Source: DATLFA01 sp039934635
Lineage (GTDB): Bacteria > Actinomycetota > Acidimicrobiia > Acidimicrobiales > WLNW01
Assembly (NCBI GenBank): GCA_039934635.1
Contig: JBDTLT010000054.1
Coordinates: 1-26,944 of the forward strand
Direction of reading: 5' to 3'
Length of the DNA: 26,944 nucleotides
Positions 1 through 8,179 of this stretch are shown here, piece after piece (the stretch's first letter is position 1; every line of letters starts with the position of its first letter). The notes under the pieces were generated by a model that made no database searches, was not told the DNA's origin, and saw nothing but the letters and a program-made list of their open reading frames with translations. Both the position numbers and the translations under genes were made by a program.

Positions 1-2
1 AA

Positions 3-485
3 GCGCTGAGGGCACGGGGTGCCGTCGTCGTCACCGAGGGCCCGTCGGACGTGGTCGTGGTCGGCTATCACCCCGAGTTCGACTACGCCCGGCTCACGGC
101 CGCATGCCGTGCCGTGTGGGCGGGCGCCCGGCTCGTGGCCACCAATGACGACGCAACCTATCCGTCGACCGACGGGCTGCTGCCCGGCGGCGGCGCGTTG
201 CTCGCGGCGGTGACGACGGCGACGGGCGCGACGGCCACGGTCGCGGGCAAGCCGTACCGGCCGATGTGCGAAACCGTATGGCGTCGCCTGGGGCGTGACC
301 GCGCGGCGGTCGTGGTCGGCGATCGTCCGGATACCGACGGCCGGTTCGCGCGGGCGCTGGGCTACGAGTTCGCGCTGGTGCTGTCCGGCGTGACCGCCCA
401 CGCCGCAGGAGCCGATCCGGCGCCTGACTACGTCGGTGACGACGCGCTCGATGTGATCACCCAGGGAGAACACAACGCCGAGTAG
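3..485 (+). CDS. HAD superfamily IIA sugar/glycerol phosphate phosphatase (3' end only)
   Basis: The frame is open to the left edge, so the N-terminus, including the nucleophile DxD motif of HAD enzymes, lies outside the window. The visible 160 residues carry the later HAD-IIA (NagD-like) signatures: ATNDDATYPSTDGLLPGGGA, typical of the IIA cap/core boundary; the motif III lysine in GKPYRP (about visible residue 83); and the acidic motif IV GDRPDTD (about visible residue 107), which binds magnesium. Family members hydrolyse small phosphate esters; the syntenic M. tuberculosis gene Rv1692 is described as a glycerol-3-phosphate phosphatase, so that activity is plausible but not shown here. It lies upstream of tlyA in the conserved order, but here the PKD/moxR island separates them. 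The TAG stop is followed by a 78-base gap before the next + strand gene. Confidence 0.88.
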   Translation, partial: ALRARGAVVVTEGPSDVVVVGYHPEFDYARLTAACRAVWAGARLVATNDDATYPSTDGLLPGGGALLAAVTTATGATATVAGKPYRPMCETVWRRLGRDRAAVVVGDRPDTDGRFARALGYEFALVLSGVTAHAAGADPAPDYVGDDALDVITQGEHNAE

Positions 486-533
486 GCGTTCTCACCCGAA
501 AAACCACCCCTCGTGCTGACTGGACAGGCACGG

Positions 534-539
534 TAGAGT
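534..539 (+). promoter_or_regulatory. possible -10 box of the PKD-protein gene
   Basis: TAGAGT fits the actinobacterial -10 pattern TANNNT and lies 24 bases before the ATG at 564, leaving room for a short leader with the GAGAGG-like ribosome site at 554-559. No convincing -35 hexamer is visible at the usual distance, so this is weak. Confidence 0.3.
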
Positions 540-563
540 TCTTCGAGGCGAGCGAGAGGGCGT

Positions 564-3500
564 ATGGACAAGTCGCGTGTGGCCCCTACCTGGGCCCAGC
601 GAGTCGTGATCGGCGTAATGATCGCCCTGATCGCGGGTCTGGTACTTCGTGTCGGCGATAGCCGATCCGATCAGATCGACCTGCGTGATCCGACCGCTTG
701 GGTCGCGAGTTCGCTCGCGGGCGAGATTCTCCAGGTGAACGGCGTCACCGGTGAAGTACTCGCGCGGTTGCCGCTCTCGGGCATCGGCGACGACGTACAG
801 GTGGCGCAAAGCGGTTCCAACGCGTTCGCGCTCAATCGTTCCAAGGGCGAGGTCGCGTTCGTCGACGGTCGCCTCCAAGCCATCGGTATCCGCAGCGCCG
901 TGCCCGGTGTCGACCGCGCGTCGTCGCTGCGGGCGCTCGGCAAATTTGCTCGCGTCATCACCGACACTGCGGTCTACCCCCTCGACACGGTGACGGGCGC
1001 CGCCGGCGAACCTGTGACGCTGGCCTCGCCGCTCAACTCGGCCGTGCTCGATCCGACCGGTGCACTCATCGGCGTGGCGGGCAGCGGCTTGCGCGTCGTC
1101 ACCGACACCGTCGTCGACATCTCCGGTTCGGCAAAGCTCATCGGCGTCGCCGGCGCGGGCGACCGGGCCTACGGCGTGAGCACCGACCCGGCGCAGTTGC
1201 GTGAGGTCAAGGTTCGCGGGTCCCTCGGTAGTAAACGTTGTCTCAGCGGCGAGTTCAGCGCCCCGCTGCTGTCCACTCAGTCCGTGTCGTCGACGCACGT
1301 GGTCGTGGTCGCTCCCGAGCAGGGCGCGATCACCATTACCGATCCCGTCAGCAACGAGTGTCATTCTGCTGTGCTCGACGACCTCCGCGGCGCGGACGGT
1401 TCCCCCGTCACCTACGGCAACAACGTCTTCGTTCCGTTGTATCGCAGTGGCGAAGTGGCCGTGTTCCGGCTGAGCGACGCCGCGCTCGTGCGCCGGATCC
1501 CCGTCGCGCAGGCCGGTCGGGTGTTCGATCTCTTCGGCAAGGACGGCGTGTTGTGGGTCAATGACCCCGCCTCCGAACAAGCATTGGTGATCAACGACGG
1601 TGGCGTCGTGCGCCGCATCGACAAGAACGCCAACGCCGCGCTCACGAGCGCCACCGGCGCCGGTGGCGGGCCCCGCACCGGGGCAGCCGGCGACAATCTG
1701 CCCCAGGGCACCTCGTCCACCGCAGGCGGCTCGTCGAACGGTTCCGGTTCGGGCGACAACGTCGAGGGCGAGGGCAACGCGCCGGGCACCGGCATCGGCG
1801 GTGCCGGCAACAACTCCGTCAACGGTTCGGGTAAAAACGGGTCCGGTACCAATGCCGGTATCGAACCCGAGACGCGGGCCGACACGCTCGCCGCCGACTT
1901 CACGTTCACGTCGAGCGTCGTCAACGTCGATCAAGTCGTCACGTTCACCGACCGCTCCACCGGTAACCCGACGGCATGGACGTGGGACTTCGGCGACGGC
2001 ACGTTCGGCTCGGGGGCCAAGGTCGAAAAGGCGTGGAAGACCGCGGGCACCTACACCGTGTCGCTGCGCGTCGACAACGCCACTTTGAGCTCGCGTGCGA
2101 GCGCCACGATCGAGGTGATCAAACCCGAGACCAAGGTGCGACCCAAGGCCGACTTCAGCTACAGCGCGCAGCGCGTCGAAGTCGGTGTGCCGGTCACGTT
2201 CACCGACCGATCGATCGGCAACCCCACCGAGTTGCGGTGGACCTTCGGCGACAACTCCATACAAAACGGTTCGGTCGTCACGAAGTCGTGGCCGAATGCG
2301 GGCACCTACATCGTCACGTTGACCGCGACCAACGGCGAAGGCACCGACACCACACAGATACCGATCACGGTCTTCGACAAAGTGGTCCCGCCGACTGCGC
2401 TGATCGAAGCATCCGGCACGTCGGCGACGGTCGGGCAGAGCCTCTCGTTCTTCTCGCGAACTTCGGGCAACGCCACCGATCTCAAATGGGACTTCGGCGA
2501 TCGCGTGACCGGCTCCGGTGCGTCGATCCGCCACTCGTGGACCACTCCCGGCACCTATCCCGTGACGCTCACCGCCTCCAACTCGGCGGGCAGCAACACC
2601 GCCCTCTTGCAGGTGACGATCCGCGAGCGGGTGCTGCCGCCGGTCGCGCGACTCTCGGCGTCGGCCGCGCTCGTCGAAGAAGGCGAAGGCGTGCGCTTCA
2701 CGAGCCTGTCGATCAACAATCCGACCACCACGACGTGGGATTTCGGCGACGGGCAAAGCGGGTCGGGTCCGAGCGTGGTCAAGTCGTGGCCCAACGCGGG
2801 CACCTATACGGTCACGATGCGCGTGACCAACAGCGAGGGTTCTGACAGCGCGACCGCGGTGGTGCGGGTACTGCCCAATCTGCCCGCGCCGATCGCGTCG
2901 TTCAGCTTCGCCCCGATCTCTCCGGACACCGCGACTGCAGTGCAATTCACCGACACCTCGACCGGCGGGCCACCGTCGGAGTGGCATTGGGATTTCGGTG
3001 ACGGCACGCCCGAGTCGACGCAACGCAACGCCACGCACACCTTCGCCCGCACCGGCACGTTCCAGGTGCGACTGACCGTCGTCAACCGCGCTGGCACCAA
3101 CTCGACGCTGCGGTCGATCGTCGTACGCCCGGCGGCACCGGTCGCCGCGTTCACGTTCCTGCCCGCCGTGCCCCTCATCGGAGGCACGGTGCAGTTCAAC
3201 GACACCTCGACCGGAGGCACGCCGACGACGTGGGCGTGGGACTTCGGCGACCTCACCGTGTCGACGCTGCGCAACCCGACCAAGATCTATGTGGTCGCCG
3301 GTACCTACCAGGTGCGCCTCACGGTGACCAACGAAACCGGTACGAGCACCATCGTGCGGCCTGTGGCCGTCAGCCCGCCCGCGCCGGTCGCCGCGTTCAC
3401 CATCACGCCGCCCGCGCCGGTTGCGCGCGAGACCGTCACGTTCACCAACACATCGACCGGTGGCCCCGCGACGACGGTCTCGTGGGACTTCGGTGACGGC

Positions 3501-4499
3501 AGCCCGCCGTCGCCGCTGGCCAACCCGACCAAGGTGTACGCCGTCGCCGGCACCTACACCGTGACGTTGACGGTGGGCAACGCGGCCGGCACGACATCGG
3601 CGACCCGCGCGTTGGTCGTGGCACCGACTCCGCCACCGCCGATCCCGTCGTTCAGTGGACCGACGTCGGTCAATGCCGGATCCCCGGCGCAGTTCGTACG
3701 CACATCAACCGGGGGGCCCGCCACGGTGGTCACGTGGAACTTCGGTGATGGCAGCCCGTTGTTCGTCGGTCTCAATCCGCCGGCGCACATCTACGGGGTC
3801 GCCGGGACATACCCGGTCACGCTGACCGAGTCCAACCCCGGTAACACCCCGGTGCCGTTCGTCCGCAACATCGTGGTCAACCCGGTGCCGCCCACGGCGA
3901 CGATCAACGCGCCCGTGCCCGCGACGGTTGTTGCCGGTTCGCCCGTCACGTTCTCGGCCACTGTGATCGGCGGAGCCCTGCCCATCACCTACTCCTGGAC
4001 GTTTGTGGGCGCCCTACCCGCCACCTCCACGGCCGCCGCCCCGTCGGTCACGTATTCGACGATCGGTCCGCACACGGTGACGCTCACGGTGACCGACGCC
4101 CTCGGTCGCGTCGATGCCGCGCCGGCCCGAAACGTGACCGTGATCGCGCCGCCGCCGCCGACAGTGGTCGTGACGGCCACCCCGCTAGCTCCCTACGTTG
4201 CGCCGGTCACCGTGACCTTCACCGCCGGCGTGACCGGCGGCTTGGGACCGTTCACGTACGCGTGGACGTCGCCTCTGTTGCTGCCACTGGGTGCCACCTA
4301 CGTCGTCGCCCCGACGCCGACCAGTGCGTCGGTCCAGATCCGCTTCACGCAGGGGACGCTGCTGCCCGCCACCATCAGTGTGGTTGTCACCGAAGTCGGA
4401 GCGCCAGGGCGCAGCGCCATCGACACGATAACGATCAGTGTTGCGCCGCCGCCACCGCCGCCGACCACGGCACCGCCGACGACGCTCCCCGGCGGTTAG
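564..4499 (+). CDS. Membrane-anchored propeller-like protein with about ten PKD repeats
   Basis: A protein of 1311 residues. ATG 564 is preceded by a GAGAGGG ribosome site. Residues about 12-28 form one hydrophobic segment (signal anchor or uncleaved signal), so the rest is probably outside the cell. Residues about 45-360 resemble a beta-propeller, with repeated short strands such as SGEVAVFRLSD and NGVTGEVLARL. Residues about 365-435 are a Gly/Ser/Asn linker. From residue about 443 there are eight clear PKD domains of 82-85 residues, each with the [WT]xFGD and GTYxVxL signatures (first WDFGD at residue 474), then two degenerate Ig/PKD-like domains lacking FGD and a Pro/Thr-rich tail. PKD domains usually act as spacers or in protein and carbohydrate contact. 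No catalytic domain and no LPXTG sorting signal is seen. It faces the transglutaminase-like gene, and large extracellular repeat proteins are often found beside moxR/DUF58/transglutaminase genes in actinobacteria, so a shared envelope role is inferred. Confidence 0.9.
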   Translation: MDKSRVAPTWAQRVVIGVMIALIAGLVLRVGDSRSDQIDLRDPTAWVASSLAGEILQVNGVTGEVLARLPLSGIGDDVQVAQSGSNAFALNRSKGEVAFVDGRLQAIGIRSAVPGVDRASSLRALGKFARVITDTAVYPLDTVTGAAGEPVTLASPLNSAVLDPTGALIGVAGSGLRVVTDTVVDISGSAKLIGVAGAGDRAYGVSTDPAQLREVKVRGSLGSKRCLSGEFSAPLLSTQSVSSTHVVVVAPEQGAITITDPVSNECHSAVLDDLRGADGSPVTYGNNVFVPLYRSGEVAVFRLSDAALVRRIPVAQAGRVFDLFGKDGVLWVNDPASEQALVINDGGVVRRIDKNANAALTSATGAGGGPRTGAAGDNLPQGTSSTAGGSSNGSGSGDNVEGEGNAPGTGIGGAGNNSVNGSGKNGSGTNAGIEPETRADTLAADFTFTSSVVNVDQVVTFTDRSTGNPTAWTWDFGDGTFGSGAKVEKAWKTAGTYTVSLRVDNATLSSRASATIEVIKPETKVRPKADFSYSAQRVEVGVPVTFTDRSIGNPTELRWTFGDNSIQNGSVVTKSWPNAGTYIVTLTATNGEGTDTTQIPITVFDKVVPPTALIEASGTSATVGQSLSFFSRTSGNATDLKWDFGDRVTGSGASIRHSWTTPGTYPVTLTASNSAGSNTALLQVTIRERVLPPVARLSASAALVEEGEGVRFTSLSINNPTTTTWDFGDGQSGSGPSVVKSWPNAGTYTVTMRVTNSEGSDSATAVVRVLPNLPAPIASFSFAPISPDTATAVQFTDTSTGGPPSEWHWDFGDGTPESTQRNATHTFARTGTFQVRLTVVNRAGTNSTLRSIVVRPAAPVAAFTFLPAVPLIGGTVQFNDTSTGGTPTTWAWDFGDLTVSTLRNPTKIYVVAGTYQVRLTVTNETGTSTIVRPVAVSPPAPVAAFTITPPAPVARETVTFTNTSTGGPATTVSWDFGDGSPPSPLANPTKVYAVAGTYTVTLTVGNAAGTTSATRALVVAPTPPPPIPSFSGPTSVNAGSPAQFVRTSTGGPATVVTWNFGDGSPLFVGLNPPAHIYGVAGTYPVTLTESNPGNTPVPFVRNIVVNPVPPTATINAPVPATVVAGSPVTFSATVIGGALPITYSWTFVGALPATSTAAAPSVTYSTIGPHTVTLTVTDALGRVDAAPARNVTVIAPPPPTVVVTATPLAPYVAPVTVTFTAGVTGGLGPFTYAWTSPLLLPLGATYVVAPTPTSASVQIRFTQGTLLPATISVVVTEVGAPGRSAIDTITISVAPPPPPPTTAPPTTLPGG
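1888..4430 (+). repeat. Tandem coding repeats of about 250 bases (PKD array)
   Basis: Ten units start near 1888, 2148, 2395, 2643, 2890, 3142, 3397, 3641, 3896 and 4160. The first eight keep FGD-box DNA such as tgggacttcggcgac and the GTY box. Some neighbours are alike at base level: ccggtcgccgcgttcac occurs at the heads of units 6 and 7, and aagtcgtggcc..aa.gcgggcacctac occurs in units 2 and 4. The last two units are diverged. Confidence 0.85.
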
Positions 4500-4605
4500 G
4501 AATCAGGTCCACACCGGGCACCTTCTTGCGCGATCGTCCAGTGTTGACGAACGGCGCCGCTCCGAATACTGGTAATACGACCGCGCGACATGAGGGTTAA
4601 ATTCG

Positions 4606-4760
4606 CACAGCAGTATGAGGTTGCAGATGCGGTTGTGCGGTCGAACGTCTGCCTGGTTCTCGCTGTCGAACGTGGGACATATTGCGACGTTTGACAGCGA
4701 GAACCGAGGACCGAGGTCCGCAGGGGCAGATTAAGAACGTGCGAGGTTGTTGGGGTCGAT
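4606..4760 (+). repeat. Dispersed palindromic element, copy 1
   Basis: This is the first copy of an element repeated at 24629-24777 in the same orientation. The near-identical core runs from 4629 to 4730. It contains inverted-repeat arms of 19 bases at 4655-4673 (GGTTCTCGCTGTCGAACGT) and 4687-4705 (ACGTTTGACAGCGAGAACC) that pair with one mismatch (G-U in RNA) around a 13-base loop. A second dyad GGACC-GA-GGTCC lies at 4708-4719. TCGAACGT occurs twice (4641-4648 and 4666-4673). Weaker homology extends on both sides to GAGGTTG-containing direct repeats near 4609-4629 and 4739-4755. It fills most of the 291-base gap (4500-4790) between two convergent genes and could act as a terminator, a non-coding RNA or a mobile palindrome. 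I see no protein-coding capacity that I trust. Confidence 0.85.
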
Positions 4761-4790
4761 CGGGGACTCGCCGAGCGCTAGTCCTCGTCG

Positions 4791-7046
4791 CTAGCCGACG
4801 GAGGAGTCCTCGGGTTCACGGCGCACGAGCGAGACGATGCTGAGCCGAGCGGCGAGCCGTTCGCGTTTGCCCAACGAGCTCCGCAGATTTTCTTCGAACA
4901 ACGACTCCAGTCGCCAGGCGGAGTCGGCCATTGCTTCGGTCGGTTGTTCGCGCCCGTACACCGCGCGGCCGAGATCGCGGGACAGCGTCATGATCGGCAG
5001 CGTGGTGTCGGCGCCGAAGCGCGCCGTCGCGGCTCGACTCACCTCGCGAGGGGTCAGGCTCGGTGGGAGATCGACGCCGAGTTCGGCGAGGCGGTCGGTG
5101 AACTCGTCCCACGCGCCCGAGATGCGCTTGTTGGGGTCACCGGCGCGGCGACGACTACGGCGCAACCGCTTGGCTATCATCACGGTCGCGGCAAGACCGA
5201 ATGCGGCGAGCAGGATGACGCCGATGCCGATCGCAACTCGCCGCAGTAAGACGACATAGCCGTGGTCGAGAAGGCGGGTGGTCGGTGCCTCGGATGGGCC
5301 GACTTCGCGCGGTTGCTGCTGACCGCCGCCGCCTTCGGGCTGCGTCGCGGTGGCGGCCTGTGGCTGCTGCACGGGCGGACGTACTTGCCCGGCCTTGGGT
5401 GTCGGGTCGACGGTGACCCACCCCAAGCCCTCGAGCTTGACCTCGGCCCACACGTGGTAGTCGGCGGTGGAGATCTCGTCGACGGGGACGAAGGCGCCGT
5501 CTTGCTCTTCGGTGATGCGATAACCGAGCACGACACGGGTCGGGTAGCCGAGGATGCGCGCCAACAACGAGAACGACGTGGCGAATTGCTCCGCGGTGCC
5601 CGTTTGGTCCTCGAGCAAGAAGCGCTCGAGCCGGCCCAACGAACTGCCGCCCTGCGCCGTCTCGTCGAAGGTGTAGTTGTCGTGCAGATACGCGTCGAGC
5701 TTGACGATGGCTTGGCCGGCGGTCGGGGAGCCGGCGGTGATGCGCTGCGCGAGTTCGCGCAGGCCGTTGGGCACCGTCGCATTGACTGTCGTGTAACGAA
5801 CAGTGTCTTCGTCGGTCGCGGCTGCTGCCGCGGCGATCTGTTGTGCCGACGGCGTGTTGAGCCGCCCCTCGGCGAAGTACTCGGTGCCGTCGATCGACGT
5901 GCGGGTGAAGACGTCGCCGGTGTCGGGGTCGGTCAGCACTTCCCGTTCGTTGATCTCGTTGAAGGCGCCGACCGTGGGCAAGAACTGGTTGGGGAGCCGC
6001 CCTACGAAGACGTGCGCCGTCACGTCGGTGCCGGTGGCCTGCGTGGCTTCGCTGGGGTCGCGCGTTCCCTGCTTTTGGAAGCGACCCGACGATGTCCAGC
6101 GCACCCCGTCGAAGCTGTCGAGAGTGATCGCCGGCATGCGCACGACGTCGAGCGCGCTCGCGCCGGTCAAGCTGACGCGAAACAGCGACTGTGCGGGCAC
6201 GCGAGTGACGATCGCCTTGTATTCGGCAAGGGGATCGAGCACTGTCGTGCTCTCGACGAGGTCGCCGCGTAGATCACGCGGGTCGAACGGATCGGCCGAT
6301 GACGCCGCGTCGGCGACGACCGGGCACAGGAGTGCGAGCAGTGCGACGAGAGGGACGCCTATCGTCAGCCGCGACGACACGAGGCTGCGGCTGTCCATCT
6401 CGACGACGCCTTCGCTGCGACTGGCGGTGAGATCGGGCGAGGCGCGCAACAAGACGGCGAGAAAGCTGAGTGCGACGAAGATCGCGATATACGCGACACC
6501 GGGTCCGCCGAGCGGCGCGGTGAGCGGCAGCGAGAAGCCCATCAACACGATCGGCGGGATCAACGGCACCGCGGCCAGACGCGTGCGCAGGCAGATGTCG
6601 CTCGCGGTGTACCCGCACAACCACGACAGCGTCGAGATCAACACGAGCGGCCCTTGTCGGTCGCGCAGCGGCAGCGAGTCGCCGAGGGCGTCGGAGAAGC
6701 CGTGGCCTATACCGTCTCGCAACGCGCGAATCGTTTCGCTGCCGGGAAAGATGCCCGCGCTCAACGTGTCGCCGAGGACGGAGTAGGTCACGAACACGGC
6801 GCCGGCAACGAGCGCGATCGCGAACGCGCGTCCAGCGGTGAGCCGCGGACGGAGAAGATACGCGAGGATGGCTCCGCCGATGACACCACCGGATGTCGCG
6901 CCGGCGAAGTTGCCCCAAGCGCCGAACACGTCGTGATAGGCCAGCAGCGCGACGAGCCCGACGAGCGCGAACATCACCACATCGGTTTCGCCCGAATGCA
7001 GCAGCCGCCGCTGGGTACCGGCTTGCTCGTCGTTCTCGCTACTCAT
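4791..7046 (-). CDS. TgpA-like membrane transglutaminase-domain protein, catalytic Cys apparently replaced
   Basis: A protein of 751 residues with about seven N-terminal membrane segments (about 22-40, 48-66, 73-92, 131-150, 157-175, 183-201, 227-246), a large extracytoplasmic region holding a transglutaminase core (about 430-550), a Pro/Gln-rich linker, one more membrane segment (about 600-625) and a cytoplasmic DUF4129-like tail. This is the TgpA/YebA architecture. The core keeps His531 (YHVWAEV) and Asp547 (WVTVDPT), but where the family has G-x-C-E-x-F-A this protein reads GTAEQFA, with Ala485 (codon 5592-5594) at the nucleophile position. It may therefore be non-catalytic, or belong to a subfamily of binding proteins. 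ATG 7046 overlaps the DUF58 stop by four bases (ATGA), indicating translational coupling in a moxR-DUF58-transglutaminase operon. Its exact substrate is unknown; the facing PKD protein is a candidate partner. Confidence 0.88.
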   Translation of the reverse strand: MSSENDEQAGTQRRLLHSGETDVVMFALVGLVALLAYHDVFGAWGNFAGATSGGVIGGAILAYLLRPRLTAGRAFAIALVAGAVFVTYSVLGDTLSAGIFPGSETIRALRDGIGHGFSDALGDSLPLRDRQGPLVLISTLSWLCGYTASDICLRTRLAAVPLIPPIVLMGFSLPLTAPLGGPGVAYIAIFVALSFLAVLLRASPDLTASRSEGVVEMDSRSLVSSRLTIGVPLVALLALLCPVVADAASSADPFDPRDLRGDLVESTTVLDPLAEYKAIVTRVPAQSLFRVSLTGASALDVVRMPAITLDSFDGVRWTSSGRFQKQGTRDPSEATQATGTDVTAHVFVGRLPNQFLPTVGAFNEINEREVLTDPDTGDVFTRTSIDGTEYFAEGRLNTPSAQQIAAAAAATDEDTVRYTTVNATVPNGLRELAQRITAGSPTAGQAIVKLDAYLHDNYTFDETAQGGSSLGRLERFLLEDQTGTAEQFATSFSLLARILGYPTRVVLGYRITEEQDGAFVPVDEISTADYHVWAEVKLEGLGWVTVDPTPKAGQVRPPVQQPQAATATQPEGGGGQQQPREVGPSEAPTTRLLDHGYVVLLRRVAIGIGVILLAAFGLAATVMIAKRLRRSRRRAGDPNKRISGAWDEFTDRLAELGVDLPPSLTPREVSRAATARFGADTTLPIMTLSRDLGRAVYGREQPTEAMADSAWRLESLFEENLRSSLGKRERLAARLSIVSLVRREPEDSSVG

Positions 7047-8173
7047 CGCGCTCGCCGATTCCAGCCACGGGCGAACTCGGGAACACCGCCGGCATTGATG
7101 AGCACCGCTTTGGGGGCGAGGACGACCTCACTGCCGCGCACGCCGAGGCGTCCGATCGTGAGCGAGTCGAAGCGCTTGCGCACCGGCGCAAGACAGGTCA
7201 GGTCGGCGGAGGTGCACCGTCCCGATACGACCGCCAGTGACGCGCCCCCTTGATCGCGCGACAAGGGCCCGACCGCGCTCTGCATGGCGCCGTGCGGAAC
7301 TCGGTTGAGCGACGCGAGGAGGTCCATGACCGAGGCCTTGGTCATCAACGAATTGGCAGTACGCCCACAGGTTGTCTCGAGTCGGAAAGGAAAGTGATTC
7401 AACATGGAGGCCATGACGATCGACGCCGCGACTTCGATGGCGTCTTCGAACGATTCGTCGGTATAGACACTTTCGCGCGTGTCGACGACGATGACGCTGC
7501 GGGGCTGATGGGTGTCGACGTTGTGGCGCACCATCATCGTGCCGGTCTTGGCCAAGGATCGCCAATGCACGAGACGCAGGTCGTCGCCTTCGACGTATTC
7601 GCGGAGGTTCTGGAACGCGATGCCGCCTTCGGGGGCCTCACCCATGCTCGTACCGTCGAGATCGCGCTGCATTCCACTGGGGAATGGGGTGAGCATCACG
7701 ATGCGAGGGTGCACATAGAAGGTTGCAATGTCGCGCTGTTGTTGCCCGACACGGATCAGGCCGAACGGATCGGAGCGGCTGACGATCAGCGGCCCTACCT
7801 GGAACACGCCGCGTTTGTCCGAGGGCAGTTGCTGGATGACGGTCGCAGTGGCTTCGGGATCGATGCTCGGCAACTCGACCGGCAGCACCCGGTTGCCGAA
7901 CTGTTCGAGCGCCACACCGCTGGCGGTTCGGCGCCGACCGAGGTTGGTGATGCGCAACTCGCTCAGGGCGCGCTGGCCGACGGTGATGCGCTCGGGCTGC
8001 AACTCACGCACCGCTCGCACACGGGGTCGACGTACGACCCAAATCGTGGCCGCGGCCAGCGCGACGACGCAGGCAAGGCCGAGCGCCAGTAGCGCTCGGT
8101 AGTGCATGAGCCAGCCGGTCACCGTGAGAACGACCGCCAGCACCGCAAAGGTCTTACCGGTGCTGGTGAGCAC
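7043..8173 (-). CDS. DUF58 / von Willebrand A-like membrane protein
   Basis: A protein of 376 residues. Two N-terminal hydrophobic segments (about 8-24 and 26-48) anchor it. The DUF58 signature follows at 191-216: REYVEGDDLRLVHWRSLAKT, then MMVRHN. The next segment SVIVVDTRES (227-235) resembles the first strand and partly degenerate metal site of a vWA fold. The start is GTG 8173, supported by AGGAAGG at 8184-8190 inside the end of the moxR gene six bases upstream. DUF58 proteins typically pair with MoxR ATPases and membrane transglutaminase proteins and are thought to help assemble envelope or metal-containing complexes; the exact role here is not known. Its stop overlaps the next start by four bases. 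Confidence 0.9.
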   Translation of the reverse strand: MLTSTGKTFAVLAVVLTVTGWLMHYRALLALGLACVVALAAATIWVVRRPRVRAVRELQPERITVGQRALSELRITNLGRRRTASGVALEQFGNRVLPVELPSIDPEATATVIQQLPSDKRGVFQVGPLIVSRSDPFGLIRVGQQQRDIATFYVHPRIVMLTPFPSGMQRDLDGTSMGEAPEGGIAFQNLREYVEGDDLRLVHWRSLAKTGTMMVRHNVDTHQPRSVIVVDTRESVYTDESFEDAIEVAASIVMASMLNHFPFRLETTCGRTANSLMTKASVMDLLASLNRVPHGAMQSAVGPLSRDQGGASLAVVSGRCTSADLTCLAPVRKRFDSLTIGRLGVRGSEVVLAPKAVLINAGGVPEFARGWNRRAR

Positions 8174-8179
8174 GACTGG

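Noticed and set aside
492..3038. 848-residue open frame on the minus strand opposite the PKD gene
   Set aside because: It is Arg/Gly/Asp-rich, has no recognisable domain, and mirrors the codon bias of the PKD gene, whose + strand product has clear repeated domains and a ribosome site.
2306..3790. Series of roughly 80-residue minus-strand frames with a near 250-base period
   Set aside because: Their period equals the PKD unit length; they are shadows of the repeat array, not a tandem gene family.
4655..4705. tRNA-like or T-arm-like reading of the GGTTCTCGCTGTCGAACG arm
   Set aside because: No cloverleaf, anticodon arm or acceptor stem can be drawn; it is a single long stem.
4606..4760. CRISPR or insertion-sequence remnant
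   Set aside because: No regularly spaced repeats and no transposase frame; only one palindromic unit per locus.
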